NCBI GenBank assembly: GCA_016287245.1
Contig: JAEEWG010000003.1
Coordinates: forward strand, 1 to 64,000
DNA length: 64,000 bases
Direction: 5' to 3'
DNA from: Clostridia bacterium
GTDB taxonomy: Bacteria; Bacillota; Clostridia; Saccharofermentanales; Saccharofermentanaceae
Position 1 is the stretch's first letter; each line of letters starts with the position of its first letter. Shown here piece after piece: positions 23,765-33,133 of the stretch. The position numbers and the translations under genes were made by a program. The notes under the pieces are model-generated. The model had not been told where the DNA came from. It made no database searches and saw only the letters and a list, made by a program, of their open reading frames with translations.

Positions 23765-25975
23765 TCAAAATTTCGAATGAACTGTTCGACGAACAACTTC
23801 CATCTGCTGCTCGTGTGTCAGTGTCGTGAAGTTGACGGCATAGCCGGAGACACGGATCGTGAGCTGCGGATAATTCTCCGGATGATCCATCGCATCGAGC
23901 AAGGTCTTTCGAAGAATAACGTTGACGTTGATGTGGTGACCTCCGTCGTTGAAATATCCATCGAGAAGATTGTAGAGATTTACCTTCTGCTCTTCTTCGG
24001 TCTTACCGAGTGTGGACGGCAGGATCGAGAAGGTGTAGGAGATACCATCTTCACTGTAGTCATACTGCAGGTTGGCCACCGATCTCATGGAAGCAACGGC
24101 TCCGGATCTGTCACGGCCGTGCATCGGATTGGCACCCGGTGCGAAAGGCTCGCCGGCCTTTCTGCCATCCGGTGTGGAACCGGTCTTCTTACCGTAAACG
24201 ACATTCGATGTGATCGTGAGGATCGACTGTGTCGGACGGGCATTTCGGTAGCACTTGTGCTTACTAAGATGCTTCATGAACTTTCTTACGACTTCTGCGG
24301 CGATACGGTCGACCTTCGGAATATCGTTACCATACTGCGGGTAGTCACCGGTGATCTCAAAGTCAACGGCCAGACCCATTTCATTTCGGATCGGCTTGAC
24401 CTTCGCATACTTGATCGCAGACAGGCTGTCTGCGATAACGGAAAGCCCGGAAAGACCGCAGGCCATCGTTCTGTCGATCTTTTCATCATGAAGCGCCATT
24501 TCGAGACGCTCGTAGCAGTACTTGTCATGCATGTAGTGGATGACGTTCAGTGTGTTGATATAAAGCTTAGAAAGCCATGCGCAGGTCTCATCAAAACGTG
24601 CCATGACCTCATCGTAATCGAGGTATTCGGAAGTGATCGGATTTCTTACCGGTCCGACCTGGTCGCCGGTCTTCTCATCGCGGCCGCCGTTGATGGAATA
24701 AAGAAGTGCTTTGGCAAGATTGGCGCGGGCACCGAAGAACTGCATCTGCTTACCGACACGCATCGCGGAAACGCAGCAGGCGATCGCATAGTCATCACCG
24801 AACTTCTCACGCATCAGCTCATCGCTCTCATACTGGATGGAGGAAGTGTTGATGGAGATCTTCGCGCAGTACTTCTTAAAGTTCTCCGGAAGATTCGGGC
24901 TCCAGAGGATCGTCATGTTCGGCTCCGGTGCGGATCCGATATTCTCAAGAGTATGCAGGAAACGGTAGCTCATCTTCGTGACCATGTGACGGCCGTCAAG
25001 GCCGATACCGCCGATGGACTCGGTGATCCAAGTCGGGTCGCCGGAGAAGAGCTCGTCGTATGCCGGAGTTCTCAGGAAGCGTACGATACGGAGCTTCATG
25101 ATGAAGTGGTCAACGACTTCCTGGATCTCAGACTCGGTCATCGTACCGTTCTTCAGTTCTTCTTCTGCATAGATATCAAGGAAGGTGGAAACACGACCTA
25201 AGGACATGGCCGCACCGTTCTGTTCTTTTACCACACCAAGATAGCCGAAATAGAGCCACTGGACAGCTTCGGTGAAGTTTCTCGCCGCGCGGGAAATATC
25301 GAAGCCGTAGCTCTGGGCCATCTTCGTCAGTTCGTAAAGGCTCTTGACCTGCTCGGAGATCTCTTCTCTCTGCTGGATCGTCTCTACGTCCATCACGTCA
25401 GGAAGGATCTGGTCCTTCGCCTTTCTCTTCTGGGCGATCAGGAATGCCGTACCGTAAAGCGGGATACGGCGGTAGTCGCCGATGATACGTCCGCGGCCGT
25501 AAGCATCCGGAAGACCGGTCAGGATGCCGCAGTGACGTGCGCGCTGCATTTCCGGTGTATATGCATCGAAAACGCCGTCGTTATGTGTTTTTCTATATTG
25601 GAAGACCCGCTCGACTTCAGGATCCATCTCTCTGGCGTATGCCTCAAGAGAAGATCTGACCATGCGGATACCGCCGAACGGCATGATAGCGCGCTTCAGC
25701 GGAGCATCGGTCTGAAGTCCGACGATCTTTTCTTTTTCCTTATCGATATATCCCGGGGCGTGGGAAGTAATAGTAGATATAGTGTGCTCGTCGATGTCCA
25801 GGACGCCGCCGTTTTCCTTTTCCTTTTTCCGGAGCTCCAGGATCTTGTTCCACAGATCAGTGGTCGCGGAAGTAGGTCCCGCCAGGAACGACTCGTCTCC
25901 ATCGTACGGGGTATAGTTCTTGTTGATAAAGTCGCGGACACAAATGTCCTCCGACCATTTGCCAGGTACAAACAT
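23765..25975 (-). CDS. pflB: Pyruvate formate-lyase (formate acetyltransferase)
   Basis: Converts pyruvate and CoA to acetyl-CoA and formate with a glycyl radical, the main anaerobic pyruvate route of many fermenters. The 736-residue protein has the catalytic Cys400-Cys401 pair in AIACCVSAM and the radical glycine at 711 in RVSGYA near the C-terminus. The start at 25975 ([10 protein letters not shown]) is set by AGGGAGGATT; a reading from 26041 would add 22 unrelated residues. It has a long, hairpin-rich leader and its own promoter, and precedes pflA in an operon. Confidence 0.97.
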   Translation of the reverse strand: MFVPGKWSEDICVRDFINKNYTPYDGDESFLAGPTSATTDLWNKILELRKKEKENGGVLDIDEHTISTITSHAPGYIDKEKEKIVGLQTDAPLKRAIMPFGGIRMVRSSLEAYAREMDPEVERVFQYRKTHNDGVFDAYTPEMQRARHCGILTGLPDAYGRGRIIGDYRRIPLYGTAFLIAQKRKAKDQILPDVMDVETIQQREEISEQVKSLYELTKMAQSYGFDISRAARNFTEAVQWLYFGYLGVVKEQNGAAMSLGRVSTFLDIYAEEELKNGTMTESEIQEVVDHFIMKLRIVRFLRTPAYDELFSGDPTWITESIGGIGLDGRHMVTKMSYRFLHTLENIGSAPEPNMTILWSPNLPENFKKYCAKISINTSSIQYESDELMREKFGDDYAIACCVSAMRVGKQMQFFGARANLAKALLYSINGGRDEKTGDQVGPVRNPITSEYLDYDEVMARFDETCAWLSKLYINTLNVIHYMHDKYCYERLEMALHDEKIDRTMACGLSGLSVIADSLSAIKYAKVKPIRNEMGLAVDFEITGDYPQYGNDIPKVDRIAAEVVRKFMKHLSKHKCYRNARPTQSILTITSNVVYGKKTGSTPDGRKAGEPFAPGANPMHGRDRSGAVASMRSVANLQYDYSEDGISYTFSILPSTLGKTEEEQKVNLYNLLDGYFNDGGHHINVNVILRKTLLDAMDHPENYPQLTIRVSGYAVNFTTLTHEQQMEVVRRTVHSKF

Positions 25976-26116
25976 TGCAATAATCCTCCCTATCGAACAT
26001 TTCTGCCGGAGCACCCTTAACCGGGTCCACTCCCGAATCATTCATCTAAAAAAGCCTTGCATAAAAACCATCTTCTCGTCGGATTTTTCCATCCTCCGGC
26101 CATGGTCCGAAAAACG

Positions 26117-26216
26117 CCCAGAATACGGGTGCCACCCCGCCATTGGGATCTGCATACTGTGCGGGAGCCACCCCGCGATGCAGCTGCTTTTCGAAAAGGA
26201 CGAGTGCCAGTCGTCC
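26117..26216 (-). promoter_or_regulatory. Structured leader of pflB with three similar hairpins
   Basis: On the minus strand three hairpins follow each other: GGACGA-CTGGCAC-TCGTCC (26198-26216), GCGGG-GTGGCT-CCCGC (26161-26176) and CGGG-GTGGCA-CCCG (26126-26139). The last two are each enclosed by another stem (CTGCAT/ATGCAG and CCCA/TGGG), and all loops contain TGGC. The leader is about 290 nt long from the promoter at 26276-26304. It does not fit the ZTP (pfl) riboswitch or a T-box as I know them. The rest of 25976-26275 has no gene. Confidence 0.55.
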
Positions 26217-26275
26217 ACACATGATCCATCGGAAAAAATACTCTCTTCGGATCAAATGATTTTCATTACTGCTTC

Positions 26276-26304
26276 ATCATAACGCAAGGGAGAATCTATG
26301 TCAC
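26276..26304 (-). promoter_or_regulatory. Promoter of pflB
   Basis: Minus-strand GTGACA and TATGAT are separated by 17 bp. The predicted start lies about 290 bp before the pflB ATG. Confidence 0.7.
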
Positions 26305-26387
26305 CCGTTTAGAAAAAGTTTTTTTGTACAAAATCGTTCTCTTTATAAAGGATGGCATTGGCGCTTTCACCGAACGCGTTTTTATCG

Positions 26388-26424
26388 TGACAATTCTCTC
26401 ACGCAGAAACGAGAAGAATTGTCA
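26388..26424 (+). promoter_or_regulatory. 10-bp inverted repeat before lipoprotein B
   Basis: TGACAATTCT and AGAATTGTCA are perfect complements 17 bp apart, ending 50 bp before the lipoprotein B start. There is no T-run, so it is more likely an operator than a terminator. Confidence 0.5.
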
Positions 26425-26474
26425 ATAATTATTGTAAACGCAATATGGTAAGCCGAAACATCTGGAGGTTAACT

Positions 26475-28940
26475 ATGAAAAAATCGACCCGTAACCTGCT
26501 CGCTCTAACTCTGGCGGGAAGCATGCTCCTTCCACTAACAGCGTGCAGGAAAAACAAGACAACAAAGAAGAATGAAGGCAAAGCCGAAAGAAACGAAGAA
26601 CGCGATGCGGAAGAAAGTGATGAGCAAGGCAATGACACCGAAGAATCGGATGCAAGCAAGGATGTGCCAAAAACTCTGACGAAAAACACTTCACGGACAA
26701 TTGCGGATGATGATCCTTTTTTCAATGCAGAAAGTACAGAACTGAAACTGGAACCTGTTCCGGGCGTGCAGTTCGCAACAACGAAATTCACCACATCCTC
26801 GATCCTGGGCGACCGGATCCTGGTAAATGTAGATGTGACTTTAAAAGATGATTCGATGGCAGAAAAGCTTCTTGAGAATGACTACCACACCTTTGACGGA
26901 AACCTTTATTCCAGTCTTCAGCTGTTTGATCTGACCGGCAAGAACCTCGCGACGATCCACCTGGACGAAAGCTGTGATTTCGCGTGCGCCGCCGAAATGA
27001 GCAATGGCGAGATCTTAGTCATCGCAAACAAGGTCAACTATGGTGATTGCAAATCGACTCCGACGTTTTTCGTGCTTTCCGATTCCGGAGAGATACTGCG
27101 CGAGCTCAAATATGAAGTGGAAGGAAATCTCTATGGCATGCATGCCTATCCGCTGGAAAACGGCAATCTCTTTATCGCGGCCGAGGGACGCCTCTTCCTT
27201 TTCGATTCTGCAGGAAAGCTGATCAAAAAGACCGAAGAAGCGAGCCTCGGACCCTTCATGAACCACTCCGAAGGCAAGTGGTATGTCGCGCATCTTCAGC
27301 TTCCCTCCACTGACATCGTAGGCTATCAGGAAGTCGATATAACTACCGGAGAACTGAAGGAATCGTATCAAACAAACAAGAATTACCATCTCGATCTTGC
27401 CGATAATACGGATTGCTTCATCTTCTCAGAAACGGGCATACAGCAGTACCTCATCGCACAGGACAAGACCGTACCGGTTCTTTCCACAACGAATACGAAT
27501 CTGAACTGCGCAAATCTGACGAATGCCAAGAAGCTCTCAGACGGTTCAATGCTCGTTTTATATGCAGAGCCGGATAAGGATAACGGCAACTTCGATACCA
27601 ACTGCTACTGCTATTATGCCAACACGATGTCGGTCGTAAAGCTCACCCGTGCGGATAAGAACCCTCATGCCGGAAAAGAAGTGCTGAAAATCAGCGCATA
27701 CAACAATTCCGATCCGTATTTTAACGACTTAGTCTATCAATATAACTCCGATCCGAACAGTCACGCGTATATCGAGTTCACCACTATCACCGAAACGGAA
27801 CCTTTCTACAGATTGCGGGACAATGAGGAGCGTACCCAGAATCTGAGCCATGCGTCTAAAGCCATGATCGCAGATATGTATCAGGGAACGGGACCGGATC
27901 TGGTCGTTGGCTTCTCCGAGCTTTCCGAGTTCAATACCGAAGAGTACCTGACTGACTTAAAACCGTATCTGGAAGCAGATACCACCATCAAAAAAGAGGA
28001 CTATTTCGATAACCTCTTCAACGCTTTTGAAAAGAACGGTAAACTCTATAGTCTCCCTCTGACCTACACCCTTTGGGGCATGCAGGCAAATGGCAGGATT
28101 TCGGATGTCAGCGAAAAACTGACGATCGATGAACTGAATAAGCTCTACGATTCGACTCATCCCTGGACGAGACTTATGCCCGATTACGCAAATACGGAGG
28201 TCCTTTCTCTTTTCCTGACTTCGAATTATTCGGACTTCGTAAATAACGAAACAGGTGAAGTGCATTTCGATAGTGATGATTTTAAGAACCTGCTCGAATT
28301 GACAAAGAAATGCGGCGTCCCGGAACCGGAAGACAACGATGGCCTTGTTATCATCGATGACAAATGGTACTTCCCGGAAGAGCAATTTTCCAGCGGTATG
28401 ACATTCATGTACGAAACACCTATTTCCAGTCTGGAAGAATACTGCATATTAAAAGACACGGCTAAGCTGACCTCATTTCCTTCCGCAAAGGGAAAGAGCC
28501 TGACTGCCCTGGGCCAGCTCACCCTGTCTATCACGAAATGTGCCTCTAATCCGGATCTGGCATGGGAATTCATCCGCTATTGTCTCAATGCGGAAGCACA
28601 GGAATATCTGAGTTCCGGAAAGGGTACGCTGCCGGTCAACCGAAGTGCTTTTGACAAAGTATGCCAGATACAGATCGATCAGAACACGGAATTGTATCAG
28701 GAATACAATAAGAATCCAAAAGAGTATGGAGACGCGCCGCTCCGGATCGACGACGCCCAGAAGGATGCTTTTACTAAATTGATTACATCGATAGACAATT
28801 CCTATTCTCTGGACACTGAGATCCTGACGGTCATACTTCACGAAGCCGATAAATTCTTCCACGACCAGGAAACTCTCGACAACACCTGTAAAAAGATCCA
28901 GCAGAAAGCATCTTCGATCATGGAAGAACGCAGGAAATAA
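26475..28940 (+). CDS. Large lipoprotein with N-terminal sensor-like half and solute-binding half (copy B)
   Basis: An 821-residue paralogue of the protein encoded at 15690. The lipobox LTAC puts the lipidated cysteine at 24, followed by a charged linker rich in Lys, Glu and Asp (25-75). The N-terminal half is an unrecognised strand-rich region; the C-terminal half begins near HAGKEVLKISAYNN and looks like a family 1 solute-binding domain (GTGPDLVVGFSELSEFN, LKPYLEADTTIKKEDYFDNLF, NPDLAWEFIRYCLN). No transporter genes are adjacent. GGAGGTTAACT precedes the ATG; an upstream ATG at 26445 is not used on this view. A terminator follows. Confidence 0.78.
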   Translation: MKKSTRNLLALTLAGSMLLPLTACRKNKTTKKNEGKAERNEERDAEESDEQGNDTEESDASKDVPKTLTKNTSRTIADDDPFFNAESTELKLEPVPGVQFATTKFTTSSILGDRILVNVDVTLKDDSMAEKLLENDYHTFDGNLYSSLQLFDLTGKNLATIHLDESCDFACAAEMSNGEILVIANKVNYGDCKSTPTFFVLSDSGEILRELKYEVEGNLYGMHAYPLENGNLFIAAEGRLFLFDSAGKLIKKTEEASLGPFMNHSEGKWYVAHLQLPSTDIVGYQEVDITTGELKESYQTNKNYHLDLADNTDCFIFSETGIQQYLIAQDKTVPVLSTTNTNLNCANLTNAKKLSDGSMLVLYAEPDKDNGNFDTNCYCYYANTMSVVKLTRADKNPHAGKEVLKISAYNNSDPYFNDLVYQYNSDPNSHAYIEFTTITETEPFYRLRDNEERTQNLSHASKAMIADMYQGTGPDLVVGFSELSEFNTEEYLTDLKPYLEADTTIKKEDYFDNLFNAFEKNGKLYSLPLTYTLWGMQANGRISDVSEKLTIDELNKLYDSTHPWTRLMPDYANTEVLSLFLTSNYSDFVNNETGEVHFDSDDFKNLLELTKKCGVPEPEDNDGLVIIDDKWYFPEEQFSSGMTFMYETPISSLEEYCILKDTAKLTSFPSAKGKSLTALGQLTLSITKCASNPDLAWEFIRYCLNAEAQEYLSSGKGTLPVNRSAFDKVCQIQIDQNTELYQEYNKNPKEYGDAPLRIDDAQKDAFTKLITSIDNSYSLDTEILTVILHEADKFFHDQETLDNTCKKIQQKASSIMEERRK

Positions 28941-28965
28941 AAGTGCTCGTTTAGAAAAGCAAGTG

Positions 28966-29013
28966 AAAAAAGGGGCTGTGCTCGAAACTATGAGCGCAGC
29001 CTCTTTCTTTTTC
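28966..29013 (+). terminator. Terminator after lipoprotein B
   Basis: GGGGCTGTGCTC and GAGCGCAGCCTC pair with one mismatch, followed by TTTCTTTTT. Confidence 0.85.
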
Positions 29014-29037
29014 GTTGGTATCTTTAATGACCTTGGA

Positions 29038-29652
29038 TCACTTATAGTCAGCAACGTCAAACTTCCTGTCCTTGAAGTAGTAGTCGCGATCCTCTTCTGT
29101 GATCTCTCGTACGACATGGCAGGGATTGCCGAATGCAAGCATGTTGTCGGGGATGTCCTTGGTGACGACGGAGCCTGCTCCGATGACGACATTGTTTCCG
29201 ATCGTAACACCAGGCATAACGCAGACATTCCCGCCGATCCAGACATTATCGCCGATCGTGATATCGATCCCGTACTCGTATCCGGAGTTTCGGGACTCCC
29301 AGTGGAGCGGATGACCTGCGGTGCAGAGCATGACGTTCGGCCCGCACATGAAATCATCTCCGACCTTGACTTTGCCGACATCGAGTACAACGAAGTTATA
29401 GTTCGCGAAGAAGTTCTTCCCGACTTCGATGTTATATCCGTAATCACAGAAGAATGGCGATTCGATACAGATGAATCCCTCTTTCGTTTTACCTAAGATC
29501 TCGCGGAGAAGTTTCTCTCTTTCCTCCGGTTGATCCGGCGGAAGATTATTATACTTAAAGACCTTCGTCTTATTGGCCATACGTTCCTCGGACAGTCCAT
29601 CCAGCCAGGACCTGTATGGCAGATTTGCCAGCATTCTTTCTTTTTGATCCAT
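29038..29652 (-). CDS. Maltose/galactoside O-acetyltransferase family
   Basis: A 204-residue hexapeptide acetyltransferase of the Maa/LacA type, which transfers acetyl from acetyl-CoA to the 6-hydroxyl of sugars. The N-terminal Mac domain (1-60) is followed by beta-helix repeats; the catalytic histidine is in LCTAGHPLHW and the CoA-binding end is DITIGDNVWIGGNVCVMPGVTIG then VIGAGSVVTKDIP. Length and order are typical. A TATAAT-type -10 (29682-29687) and AAGGAGG precede the start. It is a single gene; likely role is detoxification of excess unmetabolised sugars. Confidence 0.92.
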   Translation of the reverse strand: MDQKERMLANLPYRSWLDGLSEERMANKTKVFKYNNLPPDQPEEREKLLREILGKTKEGFICIESPFFCDYGYNIEVGKNFFANYNFVVLDVGKVKVGDDFMCGPNVMLCTAGHPLHWESRNSGYEYGIDITIGDNVWIGGNVCVMPGVTIGNNVVIGAGSVVTKDIPDNMLAFGNPCHVVREITEEDRDYYFKDRKFDVADYK

Positions 29653-29703
29653 ACTATTGTCCTCCTTAAGCGTCTCATTTAATTATATCTGAATCTTATG
29701 ATG

Positions 29704-29735
29704 GCTGCGACTACATATCTTAGTGGCAGTTTTTT
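29704..29735 (+). terminator. Plus-strand terminator without an obvious gene
   Basis: CTGC-G-ACTA and TAGT-G-GCAG form a stem followed by TTTTTT. No plus-strand gene lies upstream; the acetyltransferase is on the other strand, so it may stop antisense or a small transcript. Confidence 0.6.
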
Positions 29736-29780
29736 GTTCTCCCGTTCTTCGTAAAACACCTCTTAGCAAAGTAAATCCAG

Positions 29781-29822
29781 GGCGTCGGAGGATCTGCGGT
29801 TTTCCGACGCCTTCACTTTTTG
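29781..29822 (+). terminator. Second orphan plus-strand terminator before pyk
   Basis: GGCGTCGGA and TCCGACGCC form a 9-bp perfect stem followed by TTCACTTTTTG, 30 bp before the pyk promoter. Confidence 0.6.
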
Positions 29823-29851
29823 ACAAATCGCACAACACCTTCTCTGTGGTA

Positions 29852-29880
29852 TTGACGCATGGCAAGTGCTATCTTATAAG
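29852..29880 (+). promoter_or_regulatory. Promoter of pyk with a dyad at the start point
   Basis: TTGACG and TATAAG are separated by 17 bp. ACGAAAT (29883-29889) and ATTTCGT (29912-29918) form a dyad with an inner CCGG/CCGG pair right at the expected start point, a possible operator. Confidence 0.7.
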
Positions 29881-29996
29881 TGACGAAATTCGTTTCCCGG
29901 CACAGCCGGTGATTTCGTATCAAAAAGCTATATCTCACAGTCCCGGAGCCTGCTTTTTAGGGCTTTGACACTGCGATCAATAAGGAGAACATGAAC

Positions 29997-31763
29997 ATGT
30001 GTATGCGTAAAACAAAAATAATCTGTACCTTAGGTCCGGCAGCGGATTCCGATGAGGTCGTAAGAGAGCTGATGCTCGCCGGCATGAACGTCGCCAGACT
30101 CAACTTCTCCCACGGTTCCTACGAAGAGCACCAGCAGAGGATCGACCGAGTGAAAAGGATCCGTGAGGAGCTCAACCTCCCTGTCGCCCTTCTTCTCGAT
30201 ACAAAAGGACCGGAGATCAGAACCGGGGAGTTTGAAGGCGGCAAGACCAACTTCATCGAGGGTTCCGAGATCGTGATCCGTGAAAAGGATGTCATCGGTA
30301 CCGACAAGGAATTCTCTGTTTCGTACAAAGATCTCGCAGGGGATGTCAAAGAAGGCTCCCGCATCTTGATCGATGACGGCCTGATCGAGCTCGTCGTTGA
30401 CCACATCGACGGCGGAGACATCTACTGCACAGTAAGCAACGGCGGCCCGGTCAGCACGAAAAAGAGCGTAAACGTTCCGGATGCCGAGCTCTGCCTTCCG
30501 GCTCTGACCGCAAAAGATAAGGAAGATATCCTTTTTGCCGTAAAGAATGAATTCGATTTCATCGCCGCTTCCTTCGTCAGAAAGGCAAAGGACGTTCAGG
30601 AGATCCGCCACATTCTCGAAAAGAACGGCGATCACGGCATCAACATCATCGCGAAGATCGAGAATAATGAAGGTATCCAGAACTTCGACGAGATCCTGAA
30701 GGTAAGTAACGGCATCATGGTGGCCCGTGGTGACCTCGGCGTCGAGATCCCGGCCGCGAACGTTCCGATCGTCCAGAAGAGATGTATCCAGCAGTGCCAT
30801 TCTGCCGGTAAGATCTCCATCACCGCGACTCAGATGCTCGACTCCATGATCCGTAATCCGCGTCCGACAAGAGCGGAGGTCTCCGATGTCGCAAATGCTA
30901 TCTACGACGGTACTTCCGCCGTTATGCTCTCCGGCGAGACCGCTAACGGAAAATATCCGGTCGAGGCTCTGAAGATGATGGTTCAGATCGCCGAGCAGAC
31001 CGAAGCTTCCATCGATTACTGGTATCAGTTCAGCAAATCCAAGCCGACCATGATGCCTTCTGTCGCAAACGCGATCTCTCACGCCACATGCACGACCGCT
31101 ATGGACTTAAATGCCAAGGCGATCGTTACTGTGACCCACGGCGGCAGAACGGCCCGTCAGATCTCCCGTTTCCGTCCGGACAGCCCGATCGTGGCCGGTA
31201 CGCTTTTCCCGCGTGTACAGCGTCAGCTGAACCTCAGTTGGGGCGTATACCCGATCCTCGTTCCGGAAGTGGCCACCACCGACGAATTGTTCGGAGTTGG
31301 TATCGATGCGGCGAAGAAGTGCGGATTCTTAAATGACGGCGACCTCGTGGTCATGACCGGCGGTACACCGGTCGGCATGAGCGGTACGACGAACACCATC
31401 CGTGTCCAGGCATTAGGCAAGTCCATCGTTCACGGCAACGGCCAGCCGACCACGGACGAGCAGGGCTCTCTGGTCACCGGCACGGTCTATATCGTAAAAG
31501 ATCCGGAGCACCTCGATGAGCAGCTTCCGCTTTCCGAAGATGACAGCATCATCCTCGTAGCTCCTTACACCAACAATAAGATGATGCCTTTCATCAAGCA
31601 CGCAAAGGCCCTGATCGTTGAGGACGATGATTCCGCAAGTCACGCTGCCACAGTCGCTATGGCGCTTGACATCCCGGCGATCCTGTCCTGCGAGAACTGC
31701 ACAAAACTCTTAAAAGAAGGCGCAACGGTATCGGTCGATGCCAAGCGCGGAAGTGTGTCTTAA
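29997..31763 (+). CDS. pyk: Pyruvate kinase with C-terminal PEP-utiliser domain
   Basis: Makes pyruvate and ATP from PEP and ADP in glycolysis. It begins RKTKIICTLGPA, has the active-site lysine and metal site around FIAASFVRKAKDV and IIAKIENNEGI, and the substrate loop ITATQMLDSMI. Beyond the usual regulatory domain it carries about 110 extra residues ending in the swivelling PEP-utiliser fold (SHAATVAMALDIPAI), as in Bacillus and Clostridium enzymes. AAGGAG lies 9 bp before the ATG at 29997; ATGs at 29991 and 30003 are also in frame. It feeds pyruvate to PflB, also encoded in this window. Confidence 0.96.
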   Translation: MCMRKTKIICTLGPAADSDEVVRELMLAGMNVARLNFSHGSYEEHQQRIDRVKRIREELNLPVALLLDTKGPEIRTGEFEGGKTNFIEGSEIVIREKDVIGTDKEFSVSYKDLAGDVKEGSRILIDDGLIELVVDHIDGGDIYCTVSNGGPVSTKKSVNVPDAELCLPALTAKDKEDILFAVKNEFDFIAASFVRKAKDVQEIRHILEKNGDHGINIIAKIENNEGIQNFDEILKVSNGIMVARGDLGVEIPAANVPIVQKRCIQQCHSAGKISITATQMLDSMIRNPRPTRAEVSDVANAIYDGTSAVMLSGETANGKYPVEALKMMVQIAEQTEASIDYWYQFSKSKPTMMPSVANAISHATCTTAMDLNAKAIVTVTHGGRTARQISRFRPDSPIVAGTLFPRVQRQLNLSWGVYPILVPEVATTDELFGVGIDAAKKCGFLNDGDLVVMTGGTPVGMSGTTNTIRVQALGKSIVHGNGQPTTDEQGSLVTGTVYIVKDPEHLDEQLPLSEDDSIILVAPYTNNKMMPFIKHAKALIVEDDDSASHAATVAMALDIPAILSCENCTKLLKEGATVSVDAKRGSVS

Positions 31764-31893
31764 GATCGGAATTATTTCTTTGACAATCTTAGTATTTTCA
31801 TTAGCTTCGATGTCCCAAAAGCACCGATTTTGCTTTATTGCGCCTTTTATGGTAAACTGATACATAATTATGCTTTTAAGAAAGGAGAAGGGT

Positions 31894-33084
31894 ATGAAGT
31901 TTATTAAGCGTCCGAAGAAGACACCGCACTTCAGCAGCAGCCGTATATCTTTTGGTATCGGCACAGTTATCGTTATCCTTCTCGCTTTCTCCTGCGTCGT
32001 CGGCGCAGACTCTTTCCTCACGGATTCTTCGATGCGCACCGAGGGGGAAAACTATGACATGATCTCTCCGGAGTACTATGAGACTTCCGAAGAAGCAAAT
32101 ATTCAGAAAGATGCGGATCTGATCACCGAGGTAAGTTCGACGGATAACGCAGTTGAGATCGTCGATCTTTCTTCTACAGAGCCGCGCCCGACTGCCGGCG
32201 GCGTCATGCCACCGCTTCCGACCGAGACCTCTGCCGCAGAGACGACAGAACCGGCTGAGCCTTCTGAACCGACTGAAGGTCCGAAGGAAACAACTGCGGA
32301 TCCTACCAATACAGATACTCCTTCTCCGTCTCCGGAACCGACACCGACGCCGAAGCCGACACATGCTCCGACGCCTACCGCTACACCTATGCCGACACCG
32401 ACTCCGAAGCCGGAGATCACAGAGAAGCCAAAGAGCGGCACATACTATGCCGTGGGTGAAGTCAATGTCAGAAAAGGCCCCGGCACGAGCTATGAGATCA
32501 CCCGTACACTTCAGCGCGGCGACCCGATCGAGGTCGTAGCGGTAACGAGCAACGGCTGGTACCGCACCATCCGCGACACCTATGTACTCGCAGAACTCTG
32601 TACTCCGGATAAACCGGCAACTCCGACACCTCCGCCGAAGCCGACTCCGACACCGAGACCGACTCCTTCGCCGAAGCAAAAAGATCCGACTCCGGTTCCG
32701 ACACCGACTCCAAAACCGAAGAAGGACGAACCGACTCCGACTCCGAAGCCGAAACCTTCGAAGGACGGCATGACCCTGATCGGTGACGATTTCAAGATCA
32801 CCTTCTATGGACCACAGCTGCGCAGTGACGGATCTTACAGCACCACGACTGCGACCGGTACCAAGTGTACGCAGGGCAGAACTATAGCCGCAGACTGGAG
32901 CATCCTGCCTGCAGGTACGGTTATCTATATTGAGAATGACCCGCTTGGCGGGGATGGATATTACACCGTTGAAGACCGCGGCGGTGGCGTGAAGGGCCAC
33001 CACATCGACATCTATGCAGATGACGGCGAGAGCGGAAGATACTCCACTCTCAGGAACGTACGCATTTACATCGTAAACGGCTGA
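31894..33084 (+). CDS. Membrane-anchored SH3b and 3D-domain cell-wall protein
   Basis: A 396-residue exported protein: basic N-terminus and one transmembrane segment (about 18-42), a Pro/Thr-rich spacer (about 90-180), a bacterial SH3 domain (about 183-240, GEVNVRKGPGTSYEITRTLQ), a second long PTP/KP spacer and a C-terminal 3D domain (about 290-396). The 3D domain keeps the three aspartates that name it (AADWSILP, VEDRGGG, HHIDIYADD). Such proteins bind the cell wall and cut or remodel peptidoglycan. AAGGAGAAGGGT supports the ATG at 31894. It lies just upstream of rnj on the same strand. Confidence 0.88.
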   Translation: MKFIKRPKKTPHFSSSRISFGIGTVIVILLAFSCVVGADSFLTDSSMRTEGENYDMISPEYYETSEEANIQKDADLITEVSSTDNAVEIVDLSSTEPRPTAGGVMPPLPTETSAAETTEPAEPSEPTEGPKETTADPTNTDTPSPSPEPTPTPKPTHAPTPTATPMPTPTPKPEITEKPKSGTYYAVGEVNVRKGPGTSYEITRTLQRGDPIEVVAVTSNGWYRTIRDTYVLAELCTPDKPATPTPPPKPTPTPRPTPSPKQKDPTPVPTPTPKPKKDEPTPTPKPKPSKDGMTLIGDDFKITFYGPQLRSDGSYSTTTATGTKCTQGRTIAADWSILPAGTVIYIENDPLGGDGYYTVEDRGGGVKGHHIDIYADDGESGRYSTLRNVRIYIVNG

Positions 33085-33133
33085 GTTTCTTTCTATAACT
33101 TTGAACTAAATTACACCGATAAGGGGTAAATAT

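Noticed and set aside
26117..26275. ZTP (pfl) riboswitch or T-box in the pflB leader
   Set aside because: The isolated GACTGGCA and CTGGGC blocks are in the wrong structural context for ZTP, and the GGTGGC loops do not form the T-box antiterminator with specifier stem.
7928..28940. Segmental duplication spanning serine hydrolase, GGDEF and lipoprotein paralogues
   Set aside because: The order and orientation of the genes between the paralogues differ and the GGDEF genes are not close relatives, so independent duplications are likelier.
32320..32770. Pro-Thr repeats of the SH3/3D protein as a separate repeat element
   Set aside because: The repeats are codon-level expansions inside a single gene and form the linkers of the protein, not a mobile element.
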